A stretch of 64,000 nucleotides of DNA, from positions 434,001 to 498,000 of the forward strand of contig JACGCN010000008.1 of NCBI GenBank assembly GCA_014905825.1, read 5' to 3'. The DNA is from Lyophyllum atratum. Taxonomy: Eukaryota > Basidiomycota > Agaricomycetes > Agaricales > Lyophyllaceae. The first letter of the stretch is position 1, and each line of letters begins with the position of its first letter. A program made the position numbers and the translations under genes. Below the pieces are notes generated by a model, which saw only the letters and a list, made by a program, of their open reading frames with translations, had not been told where the DNA came from and did no database searches. Shown here piece by piece: positions 11,844-23,168 of this stretch.

Positions 11844-12765
11844 ATGTTTGACTCCCTCCCCGTCTATGTTCAGCAAAGGATAGATCGCGCGTTTGACTCC
11901 GTAGGAAAGGCAAGCGGGAGCCGCCTGAATGCTAATTTGGAGATCGGCGGCGGCGGCTTTATTGTTGAACAAGGACTGGGCGGGGGTTTCGTTCCCAACG
12001 ATGACGAAGAAGAGCGGGAGAGACCTTCCCAGATATCAATGGCAGACGTACCAAGGGCATTGCAGGCATTGGATCTGGCACCGGACGATGAACAAGTCCT
12101 TTCTGTCTTCCGGAATGCTGCGTCTGGGTGGACCGCTGCATCGCCTAACGAGGTTGACGAAACCGGGGGTGGTTGGGTCAGTCGTGATGACTGGCAGTCC
12201 GTGTGTGCGGTGCTTCTGGAGCATTACAAGGAAGAGTATCAGGACGACAGTGACGGTGCTCCACTGCAACAATTCAGCGATGCAGAGGGGGATAGTGACG
12301 ATCAGTACCACGGATCGGAAGGCGACGACGATGATGACTCAGGCGACGAGTACGTCGAGGGTCCTGGTACATCCGCTCCGCGTCGGCGCACCCGTGGACG
12401 CGCTACTAAGTCAAGTTCTGCCTCCCCGGTACCGGACACGACCTCATCCAAGCGTAAGCTTACGAAGCGCCAGAAGGAGGCGGCTCTGGAGGCCTTTGCT
12501 CTCTTCTTCCCTGACGTACCAGAAGAGGACGTACCGCATCAAAAGATCATGATCAAGGACATACAACGCGTCGCAAAACTGCTCGGCGAGAAAATTAAGG
12601 CTGAAGAGGTACGTTTGGTACTTCCGCTACGTACTCAAACTTACGGTGCTGTGGACGCTGTGCTCGCAGATGGTTGAGATGCTGGACACGTTTTCTACCT
12701 CGCCTGACAAGTCCGTTAGTCTGCAGGACTTTGGACGTATCATGATCACAGCGAGGCTGGCATGA
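11844..12765 (+). CDS. Acidic EF-hand-like protein, uncharacterised
   Basis: Two exons (11844-12608, 12670-12765) give 286 residues. I chose the ATG at 11844 because an upstream in-frame ATG at 11823 lies inside the first exon of the opposing CBP3 gene. Two regions have the helix-loop-helix look of degenerate EF hands: the N-terminal half (ISMADVPRALQAL... FRNAASGW) and the C-terminus (ALEAFALFFPD, IMIKDIQRVAKLLGEKI, then VSLQDFGRIMITAR after the intron). Between them is an Asp/Ser-rich acidic stretch followed by a basic RRRTRGRATK segment that could be a nuclear signal. Canonical calcium loops are not preserved, so calcium binding is doubtful. The layout recalls centrin/calmodulin-like proteins, but I cannot name a family. 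Confidence 0.7.
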
Positions 12766-13339
12766 GCGTACTTGGGCTCTTTCGATATCTGGTTGTACTT
12801 CGCATCGCCGGCCGTCCTGGCTGAGTCAGGAGGTGTATTCGCTGTTAGGTTCCAGGCACCTTGTTCCACTCCCTGACGCGAGCTTGAACAACGGGGCGGA
12901 CAGTCGTTGTACCTCCTGGTGGACCTGCTTTCCTCCCAGTTACGATTTTTTTCCTTACCCTGTACTCTAACCACGTTGCCGGACCTAAAGTAAATCCCTT
13001 TACTCGAGCCAAGAACTTGTCTGGTTTATCCATCAGTTAACATTGATTTGAGTATCACGCCTGTCCGGTACGAAGGTTGATGGAGTCGGCGAAACGCATG
13101 GGGGCTGTGCCATCACCATGTTTCACGATCCCATCATTTCGGCTGCTTGATCCTATAAAATCAACGCATTTGCATCCATGTTCCCCAGCTGTGCTCCCCC
13201 CAGTCCTTCCCACTCAATCTCTTCGGCACCGGTTGCCCCAGAGTCGTCCGCGCATCCCATCCGAATTATCCTTTGAAGCTGAGCTTTGAAGATTTTTCCA
13301 CCTCTCTCGATTCTAGTCATAACTCTTGAGAAAGCAACG
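12766..13339. other. Intergenic, promoter region of the secreted protein gene
   Basis: No gene seen. A CCTATAAAA-type TATA box occurs near 13152, about 190 bases before the start codon at 13340, and the stretch after it is rich in C and T, as in many highly expressed fungal promoters. Confidence 0.45.
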
Positions 13340-14268
13340 ATGATCTCTGTCGCATACACCCTCCTTCTCCTCTCCATGGTCTTTGGCACTGTCCCCTCCG
13401 CTTGGGCGGCACCTGTCGGTACTCGGTGAGTAGATAATACTTGTATCTCCAGTCAAGGACAGCCCCTGATAGTGTGTGACCTTAGGCACCTCGATGTGAG
13501 ATCCATGCGTCGCATGGAAGCCCGGCAGTTGACCGGCATGCGTCGCGAGCACCATTCTGCCACGTCCATCGTGCCCCGTGACGATGATCCCGTCGCCGCG
13601 GTTGTAGCTCGTGCTGGTGCCCCTGAGGACGTGAAACCCGACATCACCGCGAAGTTGGCAAAGCGGAACGTACGCCGCCACCACGCGAAGAACGGAGACA
13701 AGGACAAGGATGCTCAGCCCAGGGCCCTGCCTCGGTTCAAGCGCGATGCCATCGCCAGACGCGAGCGATCAGGTTCAAGGTCGGAGGTTGTCGCCCGTAA
13801 GGAGGACGCCGGGAGTTCGAACATCGCGCGCAAGGATGAGAAGGTCCGGCGTGACGTCGAGGATCCCCCTGTGGTCTCCCGCTCCGTCCCTCCCACACCG
13901 GATTTGTACAATGGCGCTGCTCGTGGCGGGGGTGTTAAGGGAGGCGACAAGCCAGATGCTGTCCCCCGTGACGCGCCCGTAGTTGAACGCACGGAGTCGA
14001 TACATGAGGAGGTTGTCGCTCGCTCCCACGGGGCGCATGGCGGCGGAGACAAGAAGCCTTGTGCGAAGCCAGATACCACAACACCTGACACTACCACGCT
14101 GGACGCAAAGCGTGAGGAGATGAAGGAGAATACCACGAAGCGTGAGGAAACCAAGCCAGGCCCGATCAAGCCAATTGCAATTTTCAGGTGGGTTTTTGTT
14201 GGCGCTCAGCTGTATATGTGCTGACCGCTCCTCTTAGACGCGCGTTGGCCTTTGAAGATCTGGACTGA
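13340..14268 (+). CDS. Secreted basic protein with many dibasic sites, uncharacterised
   Basis: Three exons (13340-13425, 13486-14187, 14238-14268) encode 272 residues. The first 23 or so residues form a clear signal peptide with a Leu-rich core and an A-W-A cleavage site. The rest is low in complexity, has one Cys only, and is rich in Arg, Lys, Asp and Pro. Kex2-type dibasic sites recur: Lys-Arg after LA, F, A and T, and several Arg-Arg pairs, often preceded by Val-Ala or Ile-Ala (VVAR, NIAR, AIAR, EVVAR). Such an array could be cut into several small peptides in the Golgi, as in fungal KEP-type proteins, but the spacer peptides are not repeats of one another. No enzyme domain is visible. 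It could equally be a disordered cell-wall protein. Confidence 0.7.
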
Positions 14269-14570
14269 GCAATTCTTTGGATATCGGAAGTTGGGACAAC
14301 ATATCATTTTGGGAATATATACTAGACTGTGTCTGTATGTATCAATGAACGTCAATATGAGTTGGGAACTCGAATGATTTGGTGTGAGGATCTAAGGGCG
14401 ATGTTCCACAAGTTATGTACATATGACTCATGAGGAGGAAGGGCGTGAGGGTACTTATGGACATCCTTGCTTGGTTTCACGCATGCATGACCACAACGGA
14501 AAATCGAAGGACAGGAAGAAAACCCTAACATTCCAGAAACTATCTTCTAGCTCTATCTCTTTGCATCTAA

Positions 14571-16650
14571 CTATGTGATCTTCACCGTCTGCAGCGAGTC
14601 AAACATCCCCATTAGCACTACCGCACATTGAAGCAAGCAAAGAGGCCCACCTTAGCATACAGCGAGTGCACGACCTTGCTGACCTGCTCGAGTGTTGCGA
14701 TCGCCGCACCATATGTATCCTGCGCAGGTAAGGTAAGGGTCGGACGTCAAAATTGAAAAAGGAGAGGTGAGAGGGGACGTACGTCGGCTTCCGGCTGGTC
14801 AAAAATGAGGAGACACCCACGGCCCTGGTCGAGCACCCCATGGAAGACTTTGTCGAGGATCATCTGCGAAAGTCTATATGCGGGAAATGAGGGGAGGGGG
14901 AATAAAGTCAGGCCCATGTGAGAAGGTGCGATATAATTCAAGGTTGGGAGGCGAGGGATATTGAAAGGGTGAGATAACGGAAGAAAGCTACTGACTTTGC
15001 CTCAACTGCCTGCCGTCCCTGCCCGACCTCCTGCGCGACGTGCTCGATCTCAACCACCGAGTACGGCTCCACGATACGTAGGAGATTCTGCTCAAGCAGG
15101 GTGTCGTACAGCGCCGCTAGGTGCGAGCGGATCGTCGGATCTGACGAGAGTTCTGCGGGGGTTGTGTTAGTCGTAGGGTTAGGGTTATGGAAGGAAGAGA
15201 GGCAAAACTGAAACTGCTCCGGCGCCGGGGGCATTGGAAGAGAAGAAGGGTAGAGCACAGAAAAGTATCAGCGGATGGGGGACAGACGACGTACCATCCT
15301 TGTACTCTCTCAGCGCTTTCTCGAAATCTGCGAGGTTGCGGGCCTGATGTGCGAGCGCAATGGCACGCATGCTCTCGACCTCTCGGAGTTGGGCATACTT
15401 GACAGCGAGCTTGATCGTGAGGAGGGAGGTGACGTCTTCTGGCTGTATGATAGTAGACCCTCGTCAGTCCAGAGCAGAACGCAGACGTATGACTGAGACA
15501 CATTGCGAGTACACAACGGAATGACAGGGTAGAGAGGGGAGGAGGAAAGTGAGCGATACGTACTTGATTCAACATGACCTTGCACAGCAGCATGTACTTG
15601 AGTGCGCCAAGAGCCGCGCTGTCATCTCCTTGAGCTGAAAGGTTTTCGAACGCCTCGAAGAAGTATGAGTACGCGGTGGTGTAGTCCTTATCCTCTGCAT
15701 GAAGGATGCCGGACTGGAGGTCGAGCGCAGACTGGAGGGCGGGTGGGCAATAGATCGCGTTTGCGGCGGTACGGGCGGATGTGAGGGCGGCCTGGATCCA
15801 AGGTATGCAGGAAGAGAAGAGAAGAAAGGAGGAAGAGAACATACCTTGGCCTTTGCAAAGTTGCCGATGCCGCGATATACCCTGCTCTCGAGTAGGTGCA
15901 CTTCTGTGAGAATCATCTTATCGTCGAGACGCTTGAGCTCTGTTAGTAGAGTGTCAATGAGTGCTAGAGCGGGCTTGTATTGTTGAACTTCTAGTTGGCT
16001 GTTCGGAAGACACGAAAATTAGCTCTCCGGAGCAGGAGTGCGGAAGGCCGGCACTCACAGACTAACGAGCCGTGTCTCGAGGGAGTGTTTGAGGAAGATG
16101 CGCTTCTCGCGCTTGGCCCAGGCGATGTTGTCTGTTAGAGTGTCGATCTGGATTTGCCGGCTGTTCAGGATGGTGTTGAAGAAATTGAGGAGGGTCCGGA
16201 CTGCCACCCCTTGTCAGTAGGTGGTAGATGGCCGAGCGGCCCAGAACTCACTGAGTTTCGCCGTTTTTGCTTTCGCAGTCGATGACATGAATCCTCTTGC
16301 CAACGTAATAACCTCCGCCAGGCCCTTTGCGTTCCTAGCAAGAGTGGAGTCAGTACTTCTGTGTAGTCGGACCCTTCTGGATGGTAGCGCACTTCTGGTC
16401 CCGATACAGCTCGCCGAGCTTGATGAGCGCAGTCTCCTGTTCCCTCAGACTCTGGGAGTTCTCCGCATTCCGTGACTCGTCCGATGTCGAAGCTGTAAAC
16501 AACTAAGAAGTTGGTACCTGCTTAAGAGACATAGCTAAAGTACGCACCTGCAGTATCGTTAAGAATCTGTTTGTACAGAGCCTCTGCGCGGGCTGGCTGG
16601 GTCTTGGAGGCCTCCTCTGCTTGTGCCAACAGTTCCGATGGTGAAGACAT
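14571..16650 (-). CDS. RPN6: 26S proteasome lid subunit Rpn6 (PSMD11)
   Basis: Eleven exons on the minus strand (about 16650-16548, 16492-16393, 16334-16252, 16200-16059, 15998-15845, 15791-15564, 15442-15295, 15152-14996, 14873-14783, 14719-14651, 14588-14571) give 430 residues, close to the usual 420-435. Rpn6 clamps the lid onto the 20S core and ATPase ring. The TPR-like helical repeats run through most of the protein, with conserved stretches [47 protein letters not shown] and the PCI-domain end with [26 protein letters not shown] and the closing helix. The last exon codes for only five residues and the stop. The gene is head to head with RPN7. Confidence 0.93.
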
Positions 16651-16782
16651 TTTGGTAGATATGATGGTGAGGAGGTGGATGCACGGGGACACGCGTCGAG
16701 GGCGTGGGAACATGTAGATGACGCGTCCACCGCTGCATCTGCTCATCGTCTGCCACCTCCCTGCTATTAATTGTGTTTGACC
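16651..16782. promoter_or_regulatory. 132-bp bidirectional promoter of RPN6 and RPN7
   Basis: Only 132 bp separate the two divergent start codons, so both must be driven from the same short region. At 16749-16757 the sequence TCTGCCACC is, on the other strand, GGTGGCAGA, an 8-of-9 match to the yeast proteasome-associated control element GGTGGCAAA. No TATA box is clear. Joint control of the two lid genes is an inference from the layout. Confidence 0.55.
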
Positions 16783-18385
16783 ATGGCCGACGAGGTCGTT
16801 CTTCCCATTCCGAATCTTCAACTCCCCCAACACCTCTTCGTTCTCTCTCAACCGAAACTTACGCATCTTCATGACAAGGCACGGAAAGAGCTCCTGGAGG
16901 GCATCATTGCAGACCGTGCGTGCATATTCATATGACTTGAGATTTCAACTGACAGATATTTCCTCGATAGAGATGGCTCCTTATTATAAACTAATCACAT
17001 CCACTTCCTCAGTACTGCCGCTCGATCCCGCGCTCCTCGCCACAATGGAAAAGGCGAACGCGGAGGAGCTGCAAAAACTTGACGAGCGCCTCGCAGAAGC
17101 TGAGAAGACGGAGGGTGAATCCGAGATTTCGGACGCACTCAAAGCGCGGGCGAACTATCTGACGCGGATTGGGGACAAGGTACGAGCTCCTATCAACGCC
17201 TAGGCTCTAATATCCGATATTTATGTTCCTCCACTCTTGCTGTTGCGCCTACGCAGGAAAGGGCAGTAGAAGCGCAGATGCTTGCGCTTGAGAAAACGCC
17301 CGGCCTCGGCTCGCGGATTGATATCGTCCTAACGCTCGTCCGGATTGGATTTTTCTTTGGGGATAACGAGCTCGTTACATCCAATCTTGTAAGGGCAGAG
17401 GCGTGAGTGATTTGTTCTGCCCTGCTCACACCACCAGTTGAGCACCTTTTCCAGCCTGATAGACGAGGGTGGGGACTGGGACCGGCGTAACCGCCTCAAG
17501 GTCTACCAAGGGCTACATCTCATCTCGATACGACAGTTCAAGCGCGGCGGGGAGCTCTTCAGTGACGCATTATCAACGTTCACTGCGACGGAGCTGTTGC
17601 CGTACAATGATTTCGTGGCTCTGACGGTGATTTCGAATGCCTTGTCTTTGGGGAGGGTGGATCTGAAGAAAAAGGTGCGTAGAACCACTTTGCTGTGGAG
17701 TGCGATAATAAATGAGGGTTTGAATAGATCATCAGCGCCCCAGAGGTGAATCAGGTTCTACCTGAACTACCAATACTCGGTGACCTCATCAAGAATCTGT
17801 ACGACTGCCACTACGACAAATTCTTCCTCGCCCTCGGTACGTTCTAGACTTTATGCTACCCTAAAAACTTCGTTCCTATCTCAATCCGACCTCCCATTCT
17901 TTCATCTAAACCCTAACCCCACGAAAGATCCAACTGACATCCCCCACAGCAACCCTCGAACAGACTCTCCTACTCCCCTCCCGTATCCTGTCTCCCCATG
18001 CGCGTTTCTACGTGCGGGAAATGCGCATCCTCGCGTACAGCCAGCTCCTTGAGTCGTACCGCAGCCTCACGCTAGAGAGCCTAAGTGCCGCATTCGGCGT
18101 CAGCGTCGAGTTTGTGGACAAGTACGTCCCTCTGAACTTGTTTTCTTGTCCCTTGGCTCATTGTCCTGCCACCTTTTCCCCAAATGAACTTTAAATCAAC
18201 TTCGTGCCCTCAGCGAGCTCTCACGTTTCATTGCAAACGGCCGTCTGCACTGCTCCATCGATAAGGTGCACGGCGTCGCCGAGACAACGCGTCCTTCACT
18301 TAAAAACGCGCAATATGACACCGTCATCCGCCAGGGCGATATCCTGCTCAACGAAGTGCAGCGGTTGAGCAAGGTGCTGTATTAG
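16783..18385 (+). CDS. RPN7: 26S proteasome lid subunit Rpn7 (PSMD6)
   Basis: Seven exons (16783-16915, 16971-17179, 17257-17402, 17455-17674, 17728-17836, 17950-18121, 18214-18385) give 386 residues, the usual size. Rpn7 is a PCI-domain lid component. Markers are the N-terminal [10 protein letters not shown] and MAPYYK segments, the conserved RIGFFFGD helix, [13 protein letters not shown], the [18 protein letters not shown]-like helix, and the PCI winged helix [11 protein letters not shown] plus the near-C-terminal LHCSIDKV and [23 protein letters not shown] helices. It lies back to back with RPN6. Confidence 0.94.
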
Positions 18386-18636
18386 ACTAAAGGGCAGTTG
18401 TGTATAATGGAATTGTGTGTATAGATAGGCAAGGCATTCAAATTAGATGCTGTGGGTTTATGCATCACGTTGCTGGGTGATTTTCCTACCATTGGAGTGA
18501 TCAAGCATCAGAAAGAAGAGAATAGGGAAAATAAAGAAAACCTTGAGATACCGGAGGAGGAGGAGGAAGGGTCGAGGTCGGAGAATAACAATGATAAACA
18601 CTGCTCCTTCCTCCCCTCTCCTGCCAAGTTGCGTGC

Positions 18637-20272
18637 ATGGTCTCAGCCTTACACTATTCTCTCGGATCCGGATCTAGAGTCAACTGGACTGCGACTCAAG
18701 AGAAATCTCTCGCTGCCGACTTTCCTCTCGACTTAGGACAAGAATCAGACGCCCAGTTTGTCGCCCGAACATACCTGCAATTCCTATGGCTGCCAGAGGC
18801 ACGTGTCCGACGCGTTATGCGGGCTGGAATCCGTACTTAAGGATACATTAGTCCATTATGCCGCTCAAGCTTCTCGTTCCCTCACTTTTACGCGTAACGT
18901 CTGAGCCATCTGCGCCTCACGCACTCCATGGGCACCTCAAGCCACTCCTGCAAACGACGCGCTCTGCGTCAAGGAAATACCGTGTAGAATTGCCACAGAT
19001 CCTATCTAATGGAGGTGGAGCAGGGGAAATCGAAGAATCGATGATGTGGTATGCGTTGAACCAAGAAACCGCTGACGATGATCTATGGTCACGGATCAGC
19101 GAGGGGCCTTGGGAGGACGAGAACTGGAGGCAGAGTTGGATCGAGCGTATGGAGAGACGCGAGTGAGTTCTAGCCGCCCGAAATATCAGCTGAACTGCTG
19201 TACAAGTGATGTCTAGATTTCAGATCCAAACCCTCCTCTACTGCTTGAAACTCTCTCTTCCTGGCCCGCCTCCTCCTCCTCCATCACAGAAGAAGGGGAA
19301 AGGAAAGCGGTCTCGCACAGAGGCGATTGTTGGACCTCCTCTTGAAGACTTCCTCGAGGTCTTTATGGACAAAATGTCGACTTGGCAAATGACAGACGGT
19401 CTGGGCAACGACACGAGATTCATCGACAAGTCGTCCAACGACAAGCCCCTTGACTGGCTGCAAACGTTCTTCGAAAATATCGTAAAACCTCAGTAAGCCC
19501 ACCCGTGTCTATCATCTCTTCCTACCTCACACGCCTCGTAAGATTTGAAGCGCAGCTCCCAGACATATGCTCCCTCATGCGTAGCAAGATATACCCCGAG
19601 TCCCCTTTTTCATCCTCCTCCGGCCCCTCCTCACCTTCCTCCTCCCGTGGCACGTCCCCCGACATCCCAAACACCCAGCCAGGCAAACACGGCACCTCCA
19701 CCTCCATGCGAGAACCGTCCCCCGCCCTGTCTACCACAAGCTCCAAAGCCCAGCGCCAGCCCTTGGAACGCAACCGCTCTCGCTCCCTCTCCGTTTCTCT
19801 TGCCCTAGAGCGCGAACGGAGTGTCACAACCAACCCGCCAAAGAAGCGCGTTCTAAATCGGGAGATCAGCATGTCGCGTGCGTTCAAGCCCAAGGCACAC
19901 ACAGGACCTAAGATCGACGCGAGTAAGAAGACCAGTTCACAAGTTGAGGCGCCTCCGAAGAAGGAGAAGGATGAGGGCATGCTGCTGGTGGAAGCCACGC
20001 CGACAAAGCCGAAGCTCACGAGGACGCAGTCGCAGTCGACGTTCGGGAATGCAGAGGAGATACGCTCCCGCGCGAGGAGCTTTGTTATCCAGTCGTCCCT
20101 GCGTTTGGGGTCAGGTATGGAGGAACAAGAAGAGGAGGAAGAAGAGTGGCGCTTGCCGGGCTCGAGTTCCCCGGATGTTTTACTCTTAGGGCCGGGGAGG
20201 CTCGTTGACGATGCCCAGGCTGCCGGGGTGCTCGCCAATAGCACTCCGACTAAACGATCTCGTTTGCGTTAA
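18637..20272 (+). CDS. SLD3: Probable DNA replication regulator Sld3
   Basis: Four exons (18637-18798, 18852-19162, 19217-19492, 19543-20272) keep frame for 492 residues; the true start may be further 5'. In yeast Sld3 brings Cdc45 to MCM at origins and is phosphorylated by CDK to bind Dpb11. The Cdc45-binding region is suggested by TYLQFLWLPE, MPLKLLVPSLLRV and the helical segment with DNTRFID-like and PLDWLQTFFENIV motifs. The C-terminal half is Ser/Pro-rich and disordered, with several basic S/T-P sites and a LVEATPTKP motif of the kind seen near the CDK sites of fungal Sld3. The first intron appears to use a GC donor (18799-18851). Identification rests on the order of these motifs and is less firm than for its neighbours. 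Confidence 0.6.
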
Positions 20273-21096
20273 AAGTTTGGCGTGGCAGTTCTCCTCCCGT
20301 ATAACGTGATGCCGACAACTGCGAGTCAATCAGCGGTCACCCGATCAACGACAAACTGCATGCACCATAGTAGGATGCCGCAGTCCATTTTCGAGCTGAA
20401 ATTGGAACCTGAACTTTGCAGAGCCGGACCAAATCTGGAACCAAGGTCCACCGTCGGTTCTCCATAAGTCCATTTCTCCGTTGAAATGTGTCCGAACCCA
20501 TCAAACTTGGCTCTGATTTTGCTTGGTAGTTTACTACGGATAGACAGGAAAATATGACAACTTACTATCTGTCTCTGGATGTGTATGTAACTGGCCTGAC
20601 TATCAGGCATGCTGGGAAATGATTTCAACATTTATGTGAAATTATCATGGTGAGGATTTAGTTCAGTAGTTTCATGAGCTCGACTGGGTGTGAAGAAAAT
20701 TGTATAACATTAGACACACCTAAAGAGGACAATTTGTTTTCACTGTCTTTGCATCCTAATACCAGTTCAATTTACCTTGATTGGACAGTTCAATTCAACT
20801 GTCCTTCATATGCAAAATCATAATTCCCATGCACCACAAAGGCTATCTAGATAATCACAGATGAACATTGCTGTCTCGCTCGTTGGGGAGACTTCTGACT
20901 CGCCAGAACCTCCAAGTAGGCTGTTCATTTTCTTTTCAGATCTGAAAATTTAAAGCGAGGCGACATTGTGGCTTTATGAACCCCATGATTGCAGTAAATT
21001 CTGTGAGGCATGCAACTGACCTATATCCAAATGTGAAGGGCCTTTGTGATGCATTGCCATCATTGATGACAATTCCATCTTCAAGCAGCAGCTTCA
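20273..21096. other. Intergenic edge of the transposon island
   Basis: About 820 bp without a supported gene. It is AT-richer than the gene block to the left and includes a small palindrome built on the CAGTTCAATTCAACTG pattern around 20787. It runs directly into the long inverted arm that starts near 21097. Confidence 0.45.
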
Positions 21097-21791
21097 CTTT
21101 CACCATTATGTAAATAGATATCGTTCTTCACCCATCCATGAGCAATAACATTTACATCGTGCCGTATAACCGTATGACTGTATCCGTCACCGCTGTCAGG
21201 CAGGTCGTCGCGATGTCATACGGACGGTATATGGTGTGCCGTATACCGTATATGACTGTATTTTATACGGCTGTGGCCGTAATACGGACGGTGTGCAGCC
21301 CTATTATTTAGCTTTCTCGATCACTGACTTGCCGTAGGTAATTTTCTGCTTCATTTCTCTAGCTTTTTGTGTATACATTCAATGACCTATGTACTGGTAC
21401 CGGGTAGTGGAATACATCTGTCAACGCCCCCTCACCCTGTTCCTGTCCCTGCCACCTGGTTTTCAACACTGACAGTGTTTGGTGTTTATTGCCGTTTGCA
21501 GAATAGTTGGCGCGACCTCAACAGGCGCAAATAATTTCGAGATTCGAGGCTGAATCTTCGGTCGTCGATTACTCGACAACCACTGGACGTAGGCACGTAA
21601 TTTAAAGTGTTTCGGGGTCGCCTCATCGAGCTGCATACAGCCCCATCGAAAATTGAGCAATCTGGTAAGTTTGAGATCAGTCCGAAAATGTTGGCCTCAG
21701 CGTGCTTCGGTCGCGTTTTGCGGAAGATCCAACGGTTCAAAATACTTCTCCATTCAATATGTTAGTCCTGTATAGTCTATCAATACAGCCC
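21097..21791 (+). repeat. Left 695-bp inverted arm
   Basis: Reverse complement of 25069-25763 with few mismatches. The outer part (21162-21289) holds seven copies of the hexamer CCGTAT or its complement ATACGG in about 130 bp, arranged as direct and inverted pairs, which look like protein-binding sites. The inner part contains an 84-codon open frame that is also present in the other arm. The arm ends just before the transposase start at 21894. Confidence 0.85.
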
Positions 21792-21893
21792 CAGGAGTAG
21801 TTCTAGCCTAGATAGATGATATCTGACGTAGTGACTGGGTGTACTGCAGCATTATTTGCACGTGCCACCTCATCAACCTCTTTGCTCCTAACC

Positions 21894-23124
21894 ATGACGC
21901 GCGGACACCGACTCTCGAAAGATCTTCGCCAGGCTATCATACACATGTACAGGACCTGTTCAATCGACGACATAATCAAGTACACAAGGTGTAAGAAGCG
22001 CACAATCCAACGGATCCTTCATCAACACCGGACAAGATCAGTGACTGGATTGCGGTACAGTGCACAGGAAATGCGAGGGAGAAAACGGGTGCTAACAGGA
22101 CTAGATATCCATGTAAGTACTCCCTTTTCACCTATGTAGCACATAACTAACCCAGACCGTGCCTTTTGGTGACATCAGTTCCTTCAAGGTACCGTACAGC
22201 ATTCCCCCGATATTTACCTTGATGAGCTGCAGGTGCTTCTGGAGAGGCGGCGGGGCGTTATTGCAAGTATATCATCCATTTGGAGGGCTCTGAAGCGAAG
22301 TGGTTATTCAATGAAGAAGGTGTGTATGCTTGTCCTTCTTAAGTATTGCTTCTGACCCATTTCCCGGCTAATGTCTCCCATTAGCTCACTCGGGATGCTA
22401 TTGAACGAAGCGAAATCAAACGTGCTGCCTACCGCTATCATTGTGGCCTCCATTTCCGTCCAGATCAGCTCATTTTTGTCGACGAGAGTTCGTTCGACCG
22501 CCGCACATCAATCCGACGGCGCGCATGGGCTTTGTGCGGAGAACGTGCGACAAAGAAAGCATTCTTTGTGCGCGGGAGGCGGTGTGTTATCAATGTTCCT
22601 TTTGACTCTGTCTTTTGTTCACGTATGTTATGTTTAGGTACTCCCTTCTGCCAGCGCTCTCGATTGACGGCATGATCCATGCTAAGATCGTTGAGGGCTC
22701 CTTCACAGCGGCAAAGTTCTTTGAGTTCATGGAAGGACTTCTCAACCAAATGCAACCCTTCCCTTTGCCGAACTCAGTGGTCATCATGGACAATGCCCGT
22801 GTCCACAAGGACCCACGTGTTCTAGATCTCATTCTTGATCGGTACGTACTGTATCATACATAATGTATGACTTCCAAACCCTGCCTGACTCTATATAGGG
22901 GGATGCGTTACTTGTTTCTCCCTCCTTACTCACCAGATTACAATCCGATCGAACTTGCGTTCTCAACTATCAAAGCCTTTGTACGCCGCGCAGGTGAATT
23001 GGGGAGAGATAATCTGGATGATCACCTGGATGATACTTATGTTTATGTCCACTTATTGGAGGCAGCGTACTCAATCACTTCACAAGATGCAGTAAATTAT
23101 TTCCGTCATTGTGGATATGTATAG
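21894..23124 (+). CDS. DDE_3 superfamily (Tc1/IS630-type) transposase
   Basis: Five exons (21894-22112, 22179-22319, 22385-22581, 22638-22841, 22899-23124) give an uninterrupted 328-residue protein. The N-terminus is a helix-turn-helix of the homeodomain-like transposase type ([28 protein letters not shown]). The catalytic core follows with all three acidic residues: Asp in FVDESSFD, Asp in [10 protein letters not shown], and Glu in [16 protein letters not shown]. It would cut and rejoin the element ends. An in-frame ATG at 21816 would add 26 residues. All introns are GT-AG and the reading frame is intact, so the enzyme could be functional. Confidence 0.88.
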
Positions 23125-23168
23125 ATTTCGAATGGATTATCTGGAGGTGTGGTATAGGGAAGGGAATT

